Shown here one piece after another: positions 22,770 to 34,700 of a DNA stretch of 55,699 nucleotides. The translations under genes and the position numbers were made by a program. Numbering within the stretch: position 1 is the first letter of the stretch; each line of letters starts with the position of its first letter. This stretch comes from Phaeoceros laevis. Its lineage: Eukaryota > Anthocerotophyta > Anthocerotopsida > Notothyladales. The notes beneath the pieces are model-generated. The model worked only from the letters and a program-made list of their open reading frames with translations, was not told the origin of the DNA and did not search any database. The stretch covers positions 176,163-231,861 of the forward strand of contig JBNGIQ010009464.1 of NCBI GenBank assembly GCA_049999765.1, given 5' to 3'.

Positions 22770-22849
22770 AGTTGCTTAAGTGGAGAGAACGACAAGAACT
22801 CTCCAGCAGATTCTGGTGTGCACAACACATGAGACAACAGTTTTAGTCG

Positions 22850-23560
22850 GCAACTTCCTACATGAAAGGGAAAACAAAACCAGTTGACACGAAACACCGA
22901 GATATTGTAAACCGTTTGTAAGCAAGACTTGAGCAACTAGAATATTCTACGTGATTTAAGAATTTATAGGCGGCACAAAAGTTTGTTGCCAGTGCAGTTC
23001 TGAAGGAAACCAGTGCAAAATCACCAGATCGAGATTACTCGCACCATTCTGAGTCTGCGAAGGGGTAAAAAAGGCAGACCTGTAGAAGATGGTAAGGCCT
23101 GTCCAACGTCATACCCTGGGGAATCCTAGTTCCCTGTTGTGCTGTCAACTGTTGCTACCTGTAAGAAAGAAGGACCACAAAAAACTGGGATACTGTAAGC
23201 CAACTAATGCATGCAGCTGTCAAAAAGATGCGGGAGTCGAGCAGTCAGCATGTTCCACCTGGTTCAACAATTTTAGTCGGTTGCGAGAGCAACTCTGAAG
23301 GACCCAGTGCGAAATCACCAGATAGGAAGATCACCTACACCAGTCTGAGTCTGTGAGGGGTCAGAAAGGCACGGAAATGATGGTAGCTCTTGTTCACCAT
23401 CAGACCCTCGGACATCTTTAAGTTAGTCTCCTCCTATGGCGTTCCGCTAACTGCAAGGAAAAACCAGACCAACACAAAAGAATGAGAGATTGAACACCAA
23501 CTGATGCAGCTGCCAACATGAAGCAGGACTTGAACAATCATACAAGACTTGCCCTAAAAT
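22850..23560. repeat. Diverged tandem units of about 300 bp
   Basis: Recurring landmarks in the same order: CAACA-TTTTAGTCGG (22833, 23260), CCAGTGC-AAATCACCAGAT (about 23008, 23301), CTGAGTCTG-GA-GGGT (about 23049, 23345), and AACTAATGCATGCAGCTGTC versus AACTGATGCAGCTGCCAAC (about 23200, 23498). Identity is low; unit edges are approximate. Confidence 0.6.
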
Positions 23561-23960
23561 CGACCAAAATGTGCGCTCTGGCGTGCAAACCATGAATCCA
23601 AAGGGCGGGCAGCTTCAAAAGTAGGGCTGTTGGGAAGGATCCCGGAGCCCAAGGCCAACGATACCCACCTAAAAATTGTTGAATGGTCTTCTGATGCATT
23701 CGACTGCTCTTGCCTCCCGCTGACTTCTTCACACTGGCAATCCACAGATTCATCGACTGCGAGAGGTGCCTGTCCCAGAAGTTGGCCACGTACGAGCAGC
23801 GGCCAGTCGCTGAAGACAGGCACGACATCCATAGCCGTGGTGGCGTCAGAAAACTCACCCTTGAGATCAACACAAGCCTGCCTTTCACGAAAAACTCAGA
23901 GGACCCTGAAAGCCCTCCTTGTCGGTACCCCAAACACCCGAGAAGACCTTCCTTCCCTCC

Positions 23961-24034
23961 AAAGGGTCTGTTCTTCCTCAATTGCAGATCGCGCNNNNNN
24001 NNNNGGTCTGTTCTTCCTCAATTGCAGATCGCGC
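23961..24034. other. 10-N gap flanked by an identical 30-bp overlap
   Basis: N at 23995-24004. The 30 bases before the gap (from GGTCTGTTCTTCCTCAATTG to GCGC) are repeated exactly right after it, as expected when two overlapping contig ends were joined with N instead of merged. Confidence 0.92.
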
Positions 24035-24297
24035 ACTTCTCAGCACAATTGGCATCCTTGGGCGCACTGGACACGAGGCGTGCGGTCACTGCGTTGTGCG
24101 GGGGTTTAGGGTTTAACAAACTCCTCGGAGTAAACGCTCCGTGGGTAAGCATACACGACAGTGGCTGCCGTTCAAGGAACTCGCGAGCTCGTTGGAGAGT
24201 CCAACACGTGGAAACTGGACGTGGAGACGCGCATTTTGCTCTTGTTGGCATTTCTACTCTCCTCCGCTCAGCTGCCAACGCTGGCAATTCATCAGAC

Positions 24298-25308
24298 ATG
24301 GCGTCCTGTCTCAGCGAATTTGAGACTGGTTTGGCGGACGTGCCGGAGGAATGTGTGAGCGAGGTCCTGGCGCGCCTCGAGAGCCCCAGGGACGTTGTGC
24401 AACTGGCCACCGTCAGCCCCGTCTTCCTCAACGCTTCCCACGCAGACACAGTGTGGGATCACTTCCTGCCGCAGGACTGGACCGAGATTTGCGAGCGCGC
24501 CGGCATCCCCGTTGCCGGCTCCTCCAAGCGCGACCTCTTCTTCCGCCTCTGCCAGGAGGTGGTGCTGGGAGAAGGCAGTCACGAGGCCGTGTGGCTGGAC
24601 CGCGCAACGGGCGCCATATCCCGGAGGCTGTTTGCCAGAGGCTTGGGCATCAGCTGGGGCAACACCCTCTCCTACTGGCGCTGGGTCACATTGCCTCGCT
24701 CCGCATCGGCTGAGGTGGCCAGTCTGTGGAACGTGTGCTGGCTGGACGTTCGGGGCCGGATCAAGGGAACCTTCACTCCTGGGGTTTACACCTTGTCTTG
24801 GCGATTAGGCTGGGCGAATTCCACGGGGGGATTCGACTCTGCCCTCGTGACGTTCTCTTTGGAAACGGATGATGGCCAGAGCTGCAGCACTGATGTGTTC
24901 CTCAACCCCCCGGACCAACCTGTGGTGAGGGAGCCTGGTGTGAGCAGCGTCCGCCACTGGGAGGAGGGTTGGCTCGAGTACGATGTTGCGGAATTCACCG
25001 TCACCTCTGCTCAGGAAAGCCTGCAGGTCTCGTTCGGCTTGTCAAATCACGAGGGTAACTGGAAGCATGGGTTGATTGTGGATGGTGTGGTGGTGCGTCC
25101 CAGCCATTTGCTCCCCCCGTCCACCAGAGACTATGCAACTTACACCACGCCTATGCCAAATGTGGATTGGTTTGGGCACGGAGGGTTCGTCGTTTGGCCC
25201 GATCCGGATATCGATGGAGGTGAGGGTAACTCTTATGAAGACTCTGGTAGTGAGGTGTCCGACGAGACTGTTTCAGATCCAGGCGAAGGAGCTTCAGGTC
25301 CAGGTTAG
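24298..25308 (+). CDS. F-box protein with PP2 lectin domain
   Basis: Intronless frame of 336 residues. The F-box is at about residues 12-55 (LADVPEECVSEVLARLESPR, VSPVFLNASHADTVWDHFLP). A PP2 (Nictaba-like) domain spans about residues 95-265: AVWLDRATGAISRRLFARGL, YWRW, VCWLDVRGRI, YTLSWRL, GWLEYDVAEF, GNWKHGLIVDGVVVRP. An acidic Ser/Glu tail follows. Family members recruit SKP1 through the F-box and bind glycoproteins through PP2, forming SCF-type E3 ligases linked to stress and defence. The start at 24298 is chosen because the F-box begins 12 codons later; the frame is open further upstream across the assembly join, which makes that extension doubtful. The 4.1 kb pseudogene is a paralogue. 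Confidence 0.9.
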   Translation: MASCLSEFETGLADVPEECVSEVLARLESPRDVVQLATVSPVFLNASHADTVWDHFLPQDWTEICERAGIPVAGSSKRDLFFRLCQEVVLGEGSHEAVWLDRATGAISRRLFARGLGISWGNTLSYWRWVTLPRSASAEVASLWNVCWLDVRGRIKGTFTPGVYTLSWRLGWANSTGGFDSALVTFSLETDDGQSCSTDVFLNPPDQPVVREPGVSSVRHWEEGWLEYDVAEFTVTSAQESLQVSFGLSNHEGNWKHGLIVDGVVVRPSHLLPPSTRDYATYTTPMPNVDWFGHGGFVVWPDPDIDGGEGNSYEDSGSEVSDETVSDPGEGASGPG

Positions 25309-26311
25309 GATCACGGTGTCACGTATGCGGCTAGGTTTACCACTCCCCCTATGTTTTTTAGTACGACATTCCATCGACCCTATCGCAACATTTTCTCTGC
25401 CTCTATATGTGGGCTAGATTCTTCGCCCACACACATTGTGATCCCATCAGGGAAGTGCAGTCGTTAAGCTGGATGCATCACGAGAAACGCAACACCAACT
25501 TGGTCCGTTTGCGCAAAGTAGGAAGTCTATTATGGTTGCCTTCGCAGCAGGTAATCCTGCTGGAAGTGTCCCTAAAGTTGCACCGAGATAGATAGCTTTT
25601 ACGTGCGAGCTAACGGAGGATGATAATAAGTTGAAGCATAAGTGATATATTATTGACAAGTCTACGCCAGCCACGGTCTGCTACACCAAGCTTCTGAGGT
25701 GAACCTTGCGAAAAGGTCGACCTGCTAACTCCCGCCTTCGCAACAAGCAAGTAGGCATTTCGCTCTTCTGCTTCTGTGGTGGTTCTCGGAAGAACTGCTA
25801 CCGGAGGAGAGGCTCCTCCCGCTGCGGATTCGCGTCTGATTCGTTCCCTAGGGCTATCCCGCCAAAAACTGCTCTACCATCCCGTCCTTGAATTCGTCCT
25901 GTCGTTGAATTCTTCCCGCCTCCCGCGTCATTTTTGATGTGTTATGATCGACCGGCTCTGACACGGATTTACAATTATCCCCTGCTTGGTGCTCTGCTGA
26001 TCGATCGTTCTCTGCCGCTACTAAACCTATTATATTGGGTTATAACTGAGGGCTGTTGGTGTGGGGGAGTGTTGCTGTATGCACAATGCTAATCAAGACA
26101 TCTTCTCTTTCACAAGAGCTGTAGTACTTAAGATGTACAATCCTTGCCTAACGTAGTATACACCGGTAACGCAGTGGTACATCACTTATTGGCACACAGA
26201 AGATGCCACTGTAGTGGCACAACATATAGGGAATACAAGACTAATACGAAGCGCTGATTATACACTACTTGCATCACCAAAACCCTTCTATAGAAGGCCC
26301 ACAAAAAATCA
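25309..26311. other. Intergenic; no gene recognised
   Basis: AT-richer than the flanks. No coding similarity seen; presumably 3' flanks of the two convergent neighbours. Confidence 0.5.
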
Positions 26312-28245
26312 CTACTGCACTGCCGTCAGGGGTGTATCCGAGGCGGCCTCGTCGTTATGAGACTCCACCGAATGCCCTTCCTCAACTCCGACCTCCACCG
26401 GCACATGTGACTGCTCAACCACCTCCTCTGGGATGTACTGGTTTTCGAAGTTGGCGCGCTTAGCTATAAATCCGCCCTCAGCCGGCAGACGCTCCTCCTC
26501 AGCCGGCCGACGCTCCTCCTCAGCTTCACCTTCCTGGTTTTCGAAGATGTGCGGCCTGTTTAGATGATGCTGGAGGGTAACTTCCATGCCTGCTAAGATT
26601 TCCTGCAGGTCAACTGGACCGCGCCTCACAACCTCAACAATCACCATTTGTGGATGGTGAATGCCATCACCATGTGCAGCCTGCAGAATTCTTGAGACTT
26701 CAGGGAGAAACCTAGCACCAAATCCTCGCAGTTGCATCACCCTATGGAGACTTCTGCTGCAACCATTGGCCAGATGGGAAGCCTGATGGTGCAGGGGGCC
26801 ATTATCCATCCACTTCTGAGGGACTTCAGGAATGCTTGAATGCACATCCAAGTCTTTTGTCTTAACCAAACTCGATAAAGCCTCTGGAAAATAACTGGAT
26901 AAAGCCTCTGGAGTTCCACATGACAAAGGACACATACTGGCTGCCATCTCCCATGGGCGCAACTTCAGCATCAAAACCGAGTGTGCAAGATGCTTGTGCT
27001 CCTTCACAAACTCACACTGCACAAAATCAAACGGAGATTATCAAAAGGTAAGGAGGATGCTGCCCCCCCCACACACACAAAAGAAGGATTCACAAAATAC
27101 ACACTCACAGCATTTCTCATCTTCGGGCATGTGGCCTTCGCACAGAGCTGTCCAAGGCTCTCTTTAAGTGTATGCTTCAGAAGGTGAGAGCTTTGATCAA
27201 AACACACTGACAACAACAGAACAGATGAATATTACACAGAACTAGTCACACAAATTACGTGCCCTGTTTAAGTTACTACACCCTCTTCTCAGGCGATTTA
27301 GGAGATAGCTAAAAGGTAAATACATAAGCTGCTTTCCCCCACCTTGGCAGGATTGTTCAGGAACCACTTCACTGCTCAAGCTACTCAACTTTGAGTGAAG
27401 CCGATGCTTGATCTGGAAATATTAACCACAGTCAATCAGAAAACATAATATCCAGAATCACTTGGAACGTCACACTGAGACAACTCCTCCACTACAGCAC
27501 ATAGGTAATTATTCGGCCCACACTAGACTTACATGAGATAGATGGTGCATAATGTCTCCAGCCGCCCCATCAGCACACAAAGAATTTTCTTGCTTTAGAA
27601 CAACATGGATTGGATGAACTTCGAACTTGCTCAGGACCATAACAGTGACCAGCCTAGGATGCCTGTTAAAAAAGTTGCACTACAAGCCCACAAACAAGTT
27701 TTCAGGTGCTCTGCAGCACTGGGCAGTCATGTCAACACACACAGCAATCAAATCAGGTAGCAAGGAGCAATCCAACAATAAAAAGCACTACTTACAAATT
27801 CCTGCACACAAGGACTTTCCAAAGTGCCTGAGCAAAGTGATTTTATTTGACTTTTCACAGAGTGCTTCAGCAGCCTTGTGCGGACCTCCAACATGCCTGA
27901 AAAGTGCAAAGCCAAGATATCAGCATTTTGGTTCTGTAAAAAAAACCAACTTACTAATGACGTACACATATGAGGTTGATAGTACCTGCACACGTTCCCG
28001 ATTCCGTTCCAGCTGAGGAAAAATCCTGCTGAAGAACATTATCCACTATTTCAGCCAGCTTGGCTTCAACAATGCAAGGGCCGGATGTTTTAGGACTTTC
28101 CCTAGCCAACGGGACCAACCAGGTCGGCTCAGAGGAGAAAGAAATGGTAGGAGCCACCCTTGAACTGGAAGTAGAGAACCAGTTTTTCTGCGGGTACAAC
28201 GGATGCAGAAATAAGATTTCCAAGTTTCACAAGCAGAAATGACTT
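26312..28245 (-). CDS. Unrecognised multi-exon gene
   Basis: Exon-like blocks with good splice sites on the minus strand: one ending near 27998 (..ERNRERVQ), about 27948-27801 (ADILALHFSGMLEVRTRLLK), about 27660-27535 (HPRLVTVMVLSKFEVHPIHV), about 27420-27345 (IKHRLHSKLSSLSSEVV), about 27200-27110 (HLLKHTLKESLGQLCAKATC), and a last block from about 27020 to 26312 ending in an acidic tail with AEEERRPAEEERLPAEG. Internal frames are open, but not every junction joins in phase in my hands, so the model is provisional. I do not recognise the family; it is alpha-helical looking, Leu-rich and without membrane segments. A truncated duplicate of the 5' half lies at 8803-9330. The ATG at about 28038 (MFFSRIFPQL) is a possible start. 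Confidence 0.45.
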
Positions 28246-29612
28246 TGCAAAGAAATACACTCAGCAATGTCAAGACTAGTGTCCATACAGCACATCCTCT
28301 GCTGTCAGTGGTTGATAAGTTCTAGAAGATGAGTCTAAGTTACACACGAAAATTAAGACGGACTAGAAGGGCAAAAAACGCACAATCCCATCGCCGACAG
28401 TATGAAGCTTGTCCGCCAGCCCCGAGACACTGGCAGTCATTTTAGATTTGATATCTTGCCATGCTCCAGATGGACCGCCGGCTTCTGGCCACAGCTTCTG
28501 ATGCAACCGCTGGAAGAACCCTGGAGGCACCTCCGCGGTCTCCTCTTTCATCACCCGAGCGTCCCTCTGGTGATGGTTTCTGAAGCGCGCATGATCGTGA
28601 TGGTGTTGGTGATGCTCACCCCCTAACGTGGAGTCCTGGCTACCCCAGTGGTGGTGCTCGTGGGAGCGGCGCTCCCACTGCGGATGAACTTCAAACGCGT
28701 GGGACTCGCCTGCACATCCAAGACACCGCACAACGGTCAACATACATACAGGGCACGTACCTAGCCTGCCGCAAGCCCCGACTCCACACCAAAAGCACAC
28801 AAAGATCCTCTCACCTTCCGAGTACTCGAGCAGGGACTTGCCCGGCCGGTGAATAAACCTGTGCCTGAAATTCTTGGGGAGATGGTGCACCGGCTGCACG
28901 TCTCCAGCTCCTCCGAGAGAGCCGGACCTACGCCAGCCTCCGCCCTCCACAGAGGCATCCGCATGCTGCCTCCTGAATGTCTGCACAGGGATGAAACCCT
29001 GCACCAGCGACGGCAGGGCCACTGCCACCACGCATAGCAGCAACAACGCCCGCCCGGCTCCTGCTGCCATGGCACGCATGGAATAGGTGCGGCCAAGGCC
29101 CAGATGGCGCAACTTCTGCCCGGGAAACCGCAATCTCACCGAGACAAGGTGTACAGTCAGTGGAACAGCCGAAGAAGTTGGCAATCAGATCTGTTTTGCA
29201 GGCAACAAACACGAAATCAGGTTGCGGCAACGCTCAAGCATGGGCGACCATGGATGGACGTGCAGCGATTGAGGGTTGCTACCTTATTCCAGCGAATGGG
29301 CGCGCAATGGCGAACGATGAGCGCAGGGAACTGATACCAAAGCATCGGAAGACGTCTACGTCGGCCGGTTGGTGGACCCCTGGTAGAGGTACTATCCCCG
29401 AGTAGAGACCTTACGCGTGACGCCACATGCCAGTTTCCGGTGTCAACGGAAAATAGGCGGATACTACGTTAATGTCATACACCGTCCTCAAACACTGTGG
29501 TCCTCTCGATTTGTATATTATTATGAACGCCACCCGACGCGAAGGCTCGCATGTACCCTGGCGCGCTCCTCGCGTGTTCTTGGATGGCTCCTTCAACTTG
29601 CCGAGGAAAGCC
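27700..29612. repeat. Segmental duplication, copy 2 (partner 8803-10268)
   Basis: The fuller copy; see the partner. It contains about 300 bp (29263-29560) absent from copy 1. Confidence 0.88.
28363..29079 (-). CDS. Secreted His-rich protein of unknown function
   Basis: Two exons, 29079-28815 and 28709-28363, giving 203 residues. The intron has a GT donor and CAG acceptor and joins in phase (GAA G|GC). The second of two close Met codons starts a strong signal peptide (MAAGAGRALLLLCVVAVALP, then SLVQG), so the mature protein would begin near FIPVQTFRRQH. The middle is His-rich (SHEHHHWGSQ and EHHQHHHDHARFRNHHQRD), suggesting metal binding. The C-terminus (FFQRLHQKLWPEAGG ... TVGDGIVRFLPF) looks amphipathic. 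No family recognised. The duplicate at 9463-9978 has lost the His-rich block and the frame, so this is the functional candidate. The frame is open upstream of the chosen Met, but that extension lacks a signal peptide. Confidence 0.7.
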   Translation of the reverse strand: MRAMAAGAGRALLLLCVVAVALPSLVQGFIPVQTFRRQHADASVEGGGWRRSGSLGGAGDVQPVHHLPKNFRHRFIHRPGKSLLEYSEGERIFVCFWCGVGACGRLGTCPVCMLTVVRCLGCAGESHAFEVHPQWERRSHEHHHWGSQDSTLGGEHHQHHHDHARFRNHHQRDARVMKEETAEVPPGFFQRLHQKLWPEAGGPSGAWQDIKSKMTASVSGLADKLHTVGDGIVRFLPF

Positions 29613-29962
29613 GCACCCCACTGAGCTAACGGGTGGAGTTACAAAAAGAACATATATAGGCCCAAGACAGACGCAAGGACTACACATGCCTTTCAAGTAA
29701 GAAAGATGTTTAATTTCAAAATTTGCTACGTCTAAATTAGATTTCAACTCTCAAGAGAAGCTCTCTGGGCGCTCAGGAGTTTGCTCCAACCATAATTTCC
29801 TCTACAATACTACTTATTTCGTTACGGGTCCACGTTTGGCAACGTCAGCCTGCGTTACCGTAAGGAGAAGGGGTAAGCCATTTGCAGCGGCACAGGCGAT
29901 TGAAGGAGAATCTAGAATTGAGCGGATGTTACAGGGGGTCAAGTCCAGCCAACAGGCGATGG
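29613..29962. other. Intergenic; no gene recognised
   Basis: About 350 bp between the segmental duplication and the proteasome gene stop codon; likely the 3' UTR and flank of the latter. Confidence 0.5.
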
Positions 29963-31486
29963 TCATTCCTCCATTGCTTCCCCCTCCGTCACTATAACTC
30001 TTTCTCGCAAGGGTATCACTTTTGTAGTGAGAACAGCTGCGGACACGAAAGGCGGCAAGAAGTTAGGACACGGACCAGATTTGCAAGAACCTCACGTCCT
30101 TGACAGAACAAGTAGGCGTCAGGCAACTTACGAGTATGTCCCTTCGCGAAAGTGTACCCCTTTGAGTGAACATAACTGCGAGGGTTGGGCCGCTTGTAGT
30201 TTCGCTTGTACTCTGTCCCGCTCTGCGAGGGTAACCAAAAAGAAGTGAGGGACGAGTAGATACCCCAGCCAACTTGTCTTGGAAACAAAAAAACGACTAG
30301 CAGGAGCTGTACCTTGGTGATGATGCACAGATCAACATTACTCCCACTGCCAAGATCATTGAATATGCCAGCACAAATTGCATCCGATACTAGTTCCATG
30401 GCCTCTTCTTGCTGCAAATACAACATCATCGGTCCAAGTACGATGTCAATGTGACCAGTTAGAAACAAACAAATTTCATCGTCACCCTCCAGGAATCTGC
30501 CAGCTACAAGGAGCACTTACTGTCAGGTCCTCTTTGTATCCTGATTCGAAAACAGACATTGCAGCCAGTGAACCAGACCCCATTGTTGCAAATGGAAGAG
30601 TGTCTGTTGACCCATGTGGATACACCTGCACAGCGGATATACCGACTAGACTTAATGCAAGCTGTACCAGAAACCTAAACATAACAAAAACGACTGAAAC
30701 CAGAAGACGGGGTTGGTCAGAGGACTTACGGCATGTAGATGAGGGCCAGTGACATCGAAACCCCCTAGCACTAAAGCTGCACTGACCATGCCCCGATACC
30801 TGCGAGAGAGCACAAGTCTCACATAAGGGAGCCAACTGTCGGAAAGTATCCGAAGAAAGTGCGATACAGGGAACTAGGTGTAACAGCTGCCTGTGGCCAT
30901 TCCCACCGTCTTGACCTACCCAAAGAGGTGAGATTTCAGCAAGCTCAAGGCAGTGACGACGCGAGATTGCCGACCCGTGGCATACCGGTGCAACTCCAGC
31001 TGAGAGCTGATCATTTCTGTTGTGAATACCATCAGCCATCAGAATCTGCCATGGTTGAAGGCAATTGACACCTCTAGGACACACTAATTCTTCCTGCAAG
31101 AAGGAAAAACAATGACCTGTAACATTTTCAGTGTCCGCAGCTGTGCCTGCTCCACAGCAATAGATGTTGGGAGCAATGTAATGGATCTTCTCGCAATTCT
31201 TGTCGCAAACTATTTCACCCTCCGTCGCCCTGGTGTCTGCTCCTAGAATGACTCCATCCTTCAACCGCGCACGAAACCAGACTCTCAGAACGTGAAGAGA
31301 TTGCCTTTGTGCACTTAGCCACAGTCTCTTGATGTACAGACTAACCTTGTATACGAGGCCAACGATCGTAGTGCCGGTCTTTCGGAACTTGGGCAGCTTC
31401 ACGCCCTGGCTCTCCAACATGACATTTCTACGACACAAATCAAAGCTGAAGCCGCCCTGCGTCGGCTGCTCGAAGTCCTGCCCCAT
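29963..31486 (-). CDS. PBB: 20S proteasome subunit beta type-7 (beta2)
   Basis: Eight exons on the minus strand: 31486-31346, 31258-31117, 31016-30920, 30799-30730, 30625-30521, 30411-30313, 30222-30132, 30036-29963; 819 bases, 272 residues, the usual length. A short propeptide ([20 protein letters not shown]) ends before the catalytic Thr of TTIVGL (about residue 39). Then [109 protein letters not shown] and the C-terminal TEGEAMEE. Beta2 provides the trypsin-like activity of the 20S core; the N-terminal Thr is exposed by autocatalytic cleavage. All key residues are present. It is divergent with GlnRS. Confidence 0.96.
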
Positions 31487-31747
31487 CCCTGCGTATGTGT
31501 TGCACGATAGGTTCCCACCCTTGTGAACCCACGAGCCCTAAGGCGTAAGGCACACTTTTCGAATACGAAGACCAGAAGGTGTGAAACTACAAATTCCCTG
31601 CCCGACAAAACTGGAATCCGCTGTAAATGAAGGCAGTGAAACGAGCATCGGAAGCAATAGATTTTTTGATGCACAGCACAATTTCTTCCATGCCCCTTCT
31701 TTCGGTCGTTGACTCTCGATAGTAAGCATCTGCTACAGCCACCGAAC
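31487..31747. promoter_or_regulatory. Divergent intergenic region, PBB / GlnRS
   Basis: 261 bp between start codons of two housekeeping genes on opposite strands; a bidirectional promoter is likely. No TATA box is evident. Confidence 0.65.
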
Positions 31748-34700
31748 ATGCCGGGAACCGTAGACCCGGCCGCCAAGGAGAGCAAAGAAAAAGTGGCACT
31801 GAAGCTCTTCAAGGGAATTGGCCTAGATGAGCGCACTGCCCAAAATGCAGTTGCCAATGCCAAAGTCACATCAAACCTCGTAGACAGCATCAACGAGGTA
31901 CTGTTGTGGAGGCAGAGTAGGCACAGTCACAATTCCAGCTTCACTCCTGTTTGGACCGCGATCACTCCTTACCCGGCTACTCGGTTTCTGCAGGCTGGAG
32001 TTCAGGACGGATGCGAAAAGTCTGTAGGAAATCTTCTGTACGCGGTAGGGCACAGTTCCCTTTGTTTCGCTTTCTGACTATCTGTCTGTACGCTCAGTGT
32101 GTGTGGCACTTGTGCAGGTAGCAACCAAGTTCCCAGTAATTGCACTGACGCATAGGCCCACACTGCTGCATTATGTCACCTCAAACAAGGTAAACTGGTG
32201 ACCTTTGTGTGGAAAGAGACCAGTGTCCAAAGAAGCTCATTTCATGCTCTGGTGCGCTGCTGGATATGGAGCTGATCTTCCATGGCCTGCATGTTTTCAG
32301 ATCAAGAGTGTGCCACAACTGGAGGGTGCCTTTGCATACCTGGCTGTCATTGGTGCAGACCCTCTGGATGTCAAGGAACTTGAAAGAAAAAGTGGTGTAG
32401 GTGAGTGGAGTTCTGAGCATGATTCGAGTGTGTCCAGATTTCCCTGTACGGAGATCTTTGCCCTGATCACCAGCTGAGACTTCAAAAGACCTGCTTGTCC
32501 TCGCTTTCAATATTGCCCCCATATTTTTACTTTTTGGAGCTTCAGGGGTGGAAGTATCTCTCGATCAGATCAAGTCTGCTGTTGAAGAAGTCCTTAAAGT
32601 GAACAAAGAACAAGTACTGTCTGAGCGATATCGTGTAAACGGTAAAATTCCTATCGTACTTCTTTGGATAGCGTACTTGAGTTACTGCACATGAGTCAAA
32701 ACGCTGGTTGATGGTTTAGACCAATATTACTTTTATCTTGAGTTTTGAGGATGTTCCTTATTCTGTCTTTTCCCTTCCAGTTGGGACTTTGCTAGCGCAA
32801 ACACGTCAAAAACTACCATGGGCTGATGGCAAGATTCTGAAGGTATACCGCTGAGCTGTCTATCACCTTCTCTTCGTGCTCTAAGTACACTTTTTTCCTT
32901 AAGCAGGTTGCCCTGCATGTTTTGAGATGTCGTAGGAAGAAGTAGACGTCCAGCTTAAAGAATTACTTGGTGAAAAAACTGCTCAAGACGAAGAGAAGCC
33001 AGTGAAGAAGAAGAAAGAGAGGTCAAAAGCTGAGGTAATTAATAGATTCAGCTGGTTTTATCATGTTAAGCAAACCGTCTGAAATCGTTGAGATGCTGTT
33101 AGTAGCTTGCCTTGGTTTGGATGTTTTTTATCACTTCGAATCCAATCATACGCTAGTTTGATGCACAGGAGCCAGCTGCAGCAGTGACCCCAGCCCAGGC
33201 TCCGGAGTTGGAGGAAAATGACCCGTACTCCAGTTTCCCAAAGCCTGAAGAGAACTTTAAGGTTCGCAGCTCTGAATCTTGCGGTCATTCGGTAACTGTC
33301 AATATTCTGCACTTGGTCATTCAAAGTGCCCAGCATAATAATTTTGTCCTCAACTGAACCAGGTTCACACAGAGATATTTTTCAGTGACGGGACCATTTG
33401 GAGGCCCCACAATAGCAGAGAGAAGTTACAAAAACATCTGTTGGCAACTGGTGGTAAAGTATTTACACGCTTTCCCCCAGAGCCAAATGGTTACTTGCAC
33501 ATTGGACATGCGAAGGTGTGACCTCTGCAACACATGTACTTGCAACACATGTACTTCCATTTCTAACCTTCTTGAGTTGTATTTCAATGTATCACCTGGT
33601 TACAGGTCACCAGTTTCCATTCACTCAGCTGAAGCTGACATATACTGTTGAATCTGTGTTCAGGCTATGTTTGTTGACTTTGGTTTTGCAAAGGAGGCTG
33701 GTGGCAACTGTTATTTGAGGTGTGCAAACATCCTAAGCATTGCTAGTTCTTTAGCGCAAGCTTTGTAGCAGTACTGGCCACTCGAAATTCCACAAGTTCT
33801 GGTAGGTAGCAGTACTCCTTGACTTGGATATGGTTGGTTGCATTCCGAGTAGGTATGACGACACCAACCCGGAGGCAGAGAAGCAAGAGTATATTGATCA
33901 TATTCAAGAGATTGTATCATGGATGGGCTGGAAGCCGTTTAAGGTCCGGTGGCTTTAGGACGTTCTTGGATTCATTTGCTTATCAAAGTTTTGCTTATTA
34001 AGAGCGTATTATGACTGACAGGTTTTCTAAGGTCGTCTCTGAACCATGGAATATTGGTGACTTTCAAGAATGCTGACAAGTTGTCTTTCACCTTGCTGCA
34101 GATTACTTACAGCAGCGATTATTTTCAGGAGTTATTCGACCTTGCAGTAGAGCTTATTAAGCGCGGGTACGCTTATGTCGATCACCAGGTAGGACAAATT
34201 GTGTCAGAATTGGTCTTGTATATTAGCCAAAGTCAATATCATGTACCCACTCACCAAAGTCGAGGAAGTTGCAGACGGCAGATGAGATCAAAGAGTACCG
34301 GGAGAAGAAACTGGACAGTCCTTGGAGAAACCGACCAATAGCTGAAAGCTTGAGGCTGTTTGAGGACATGAAGAAAGGGAAGCTAGATGAAGGTGAAGCA
34401 ACTTTACGTATGAAGCAAGATAACAGGAATGACAATTTCAGTATGTATGACTTAATAGCATATCGAATTAAGGTACTGCAATGCTGCTGGAGCTATTGTT
34501 AGCTATCACTGCCATCTTTTAGCTGTTGCCATTTGAAGATGCTTCATTCCTTGAATCACCCTTAATTGTGCAACTGTGTGGATTTGTTTTGCTGAGGTGC
34601 CTTGTTAGAAAATACTCTAGGGGTTTACCGTGTGATAAGCTCATATCTGTGACTTCTGTTGCTTAAATTCGTATTGCTTTTTGTGCTCTTGTGGGTACAA

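Larger units (their letters stand above)
22491..23994. other. Repeat-rich intergenic DNA
   Basis: Contains the repeats listed separately. A minus-strand open frame at 23981-23554 has exon-like edges but no family that I recognise. Confidence 0.4.

Noticed and set aside
23710-24297. N-terminal extension of the F-box/PP2 protein
   Set aside because: It crosses the 10-N join with duplicated flanks; the F-box starts right after the Met at 24298.
26930-26980. SCD2-like VAxMGxG block in the unrecognised gene
   Set aside because: A short GTTGCGCCCATGGGAGATGG-type similarity to an SCD2 exon; too short and without matching flanks, so chance.
28060-28242. Plus-strand frame with CGYNGCRNKISKFHKQK, zinc-finger-like
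   Set aside because: It lies antisense to exon-like sequence, has only two Cys, and the duplicate copy does not preserve the spacing as a finger would.
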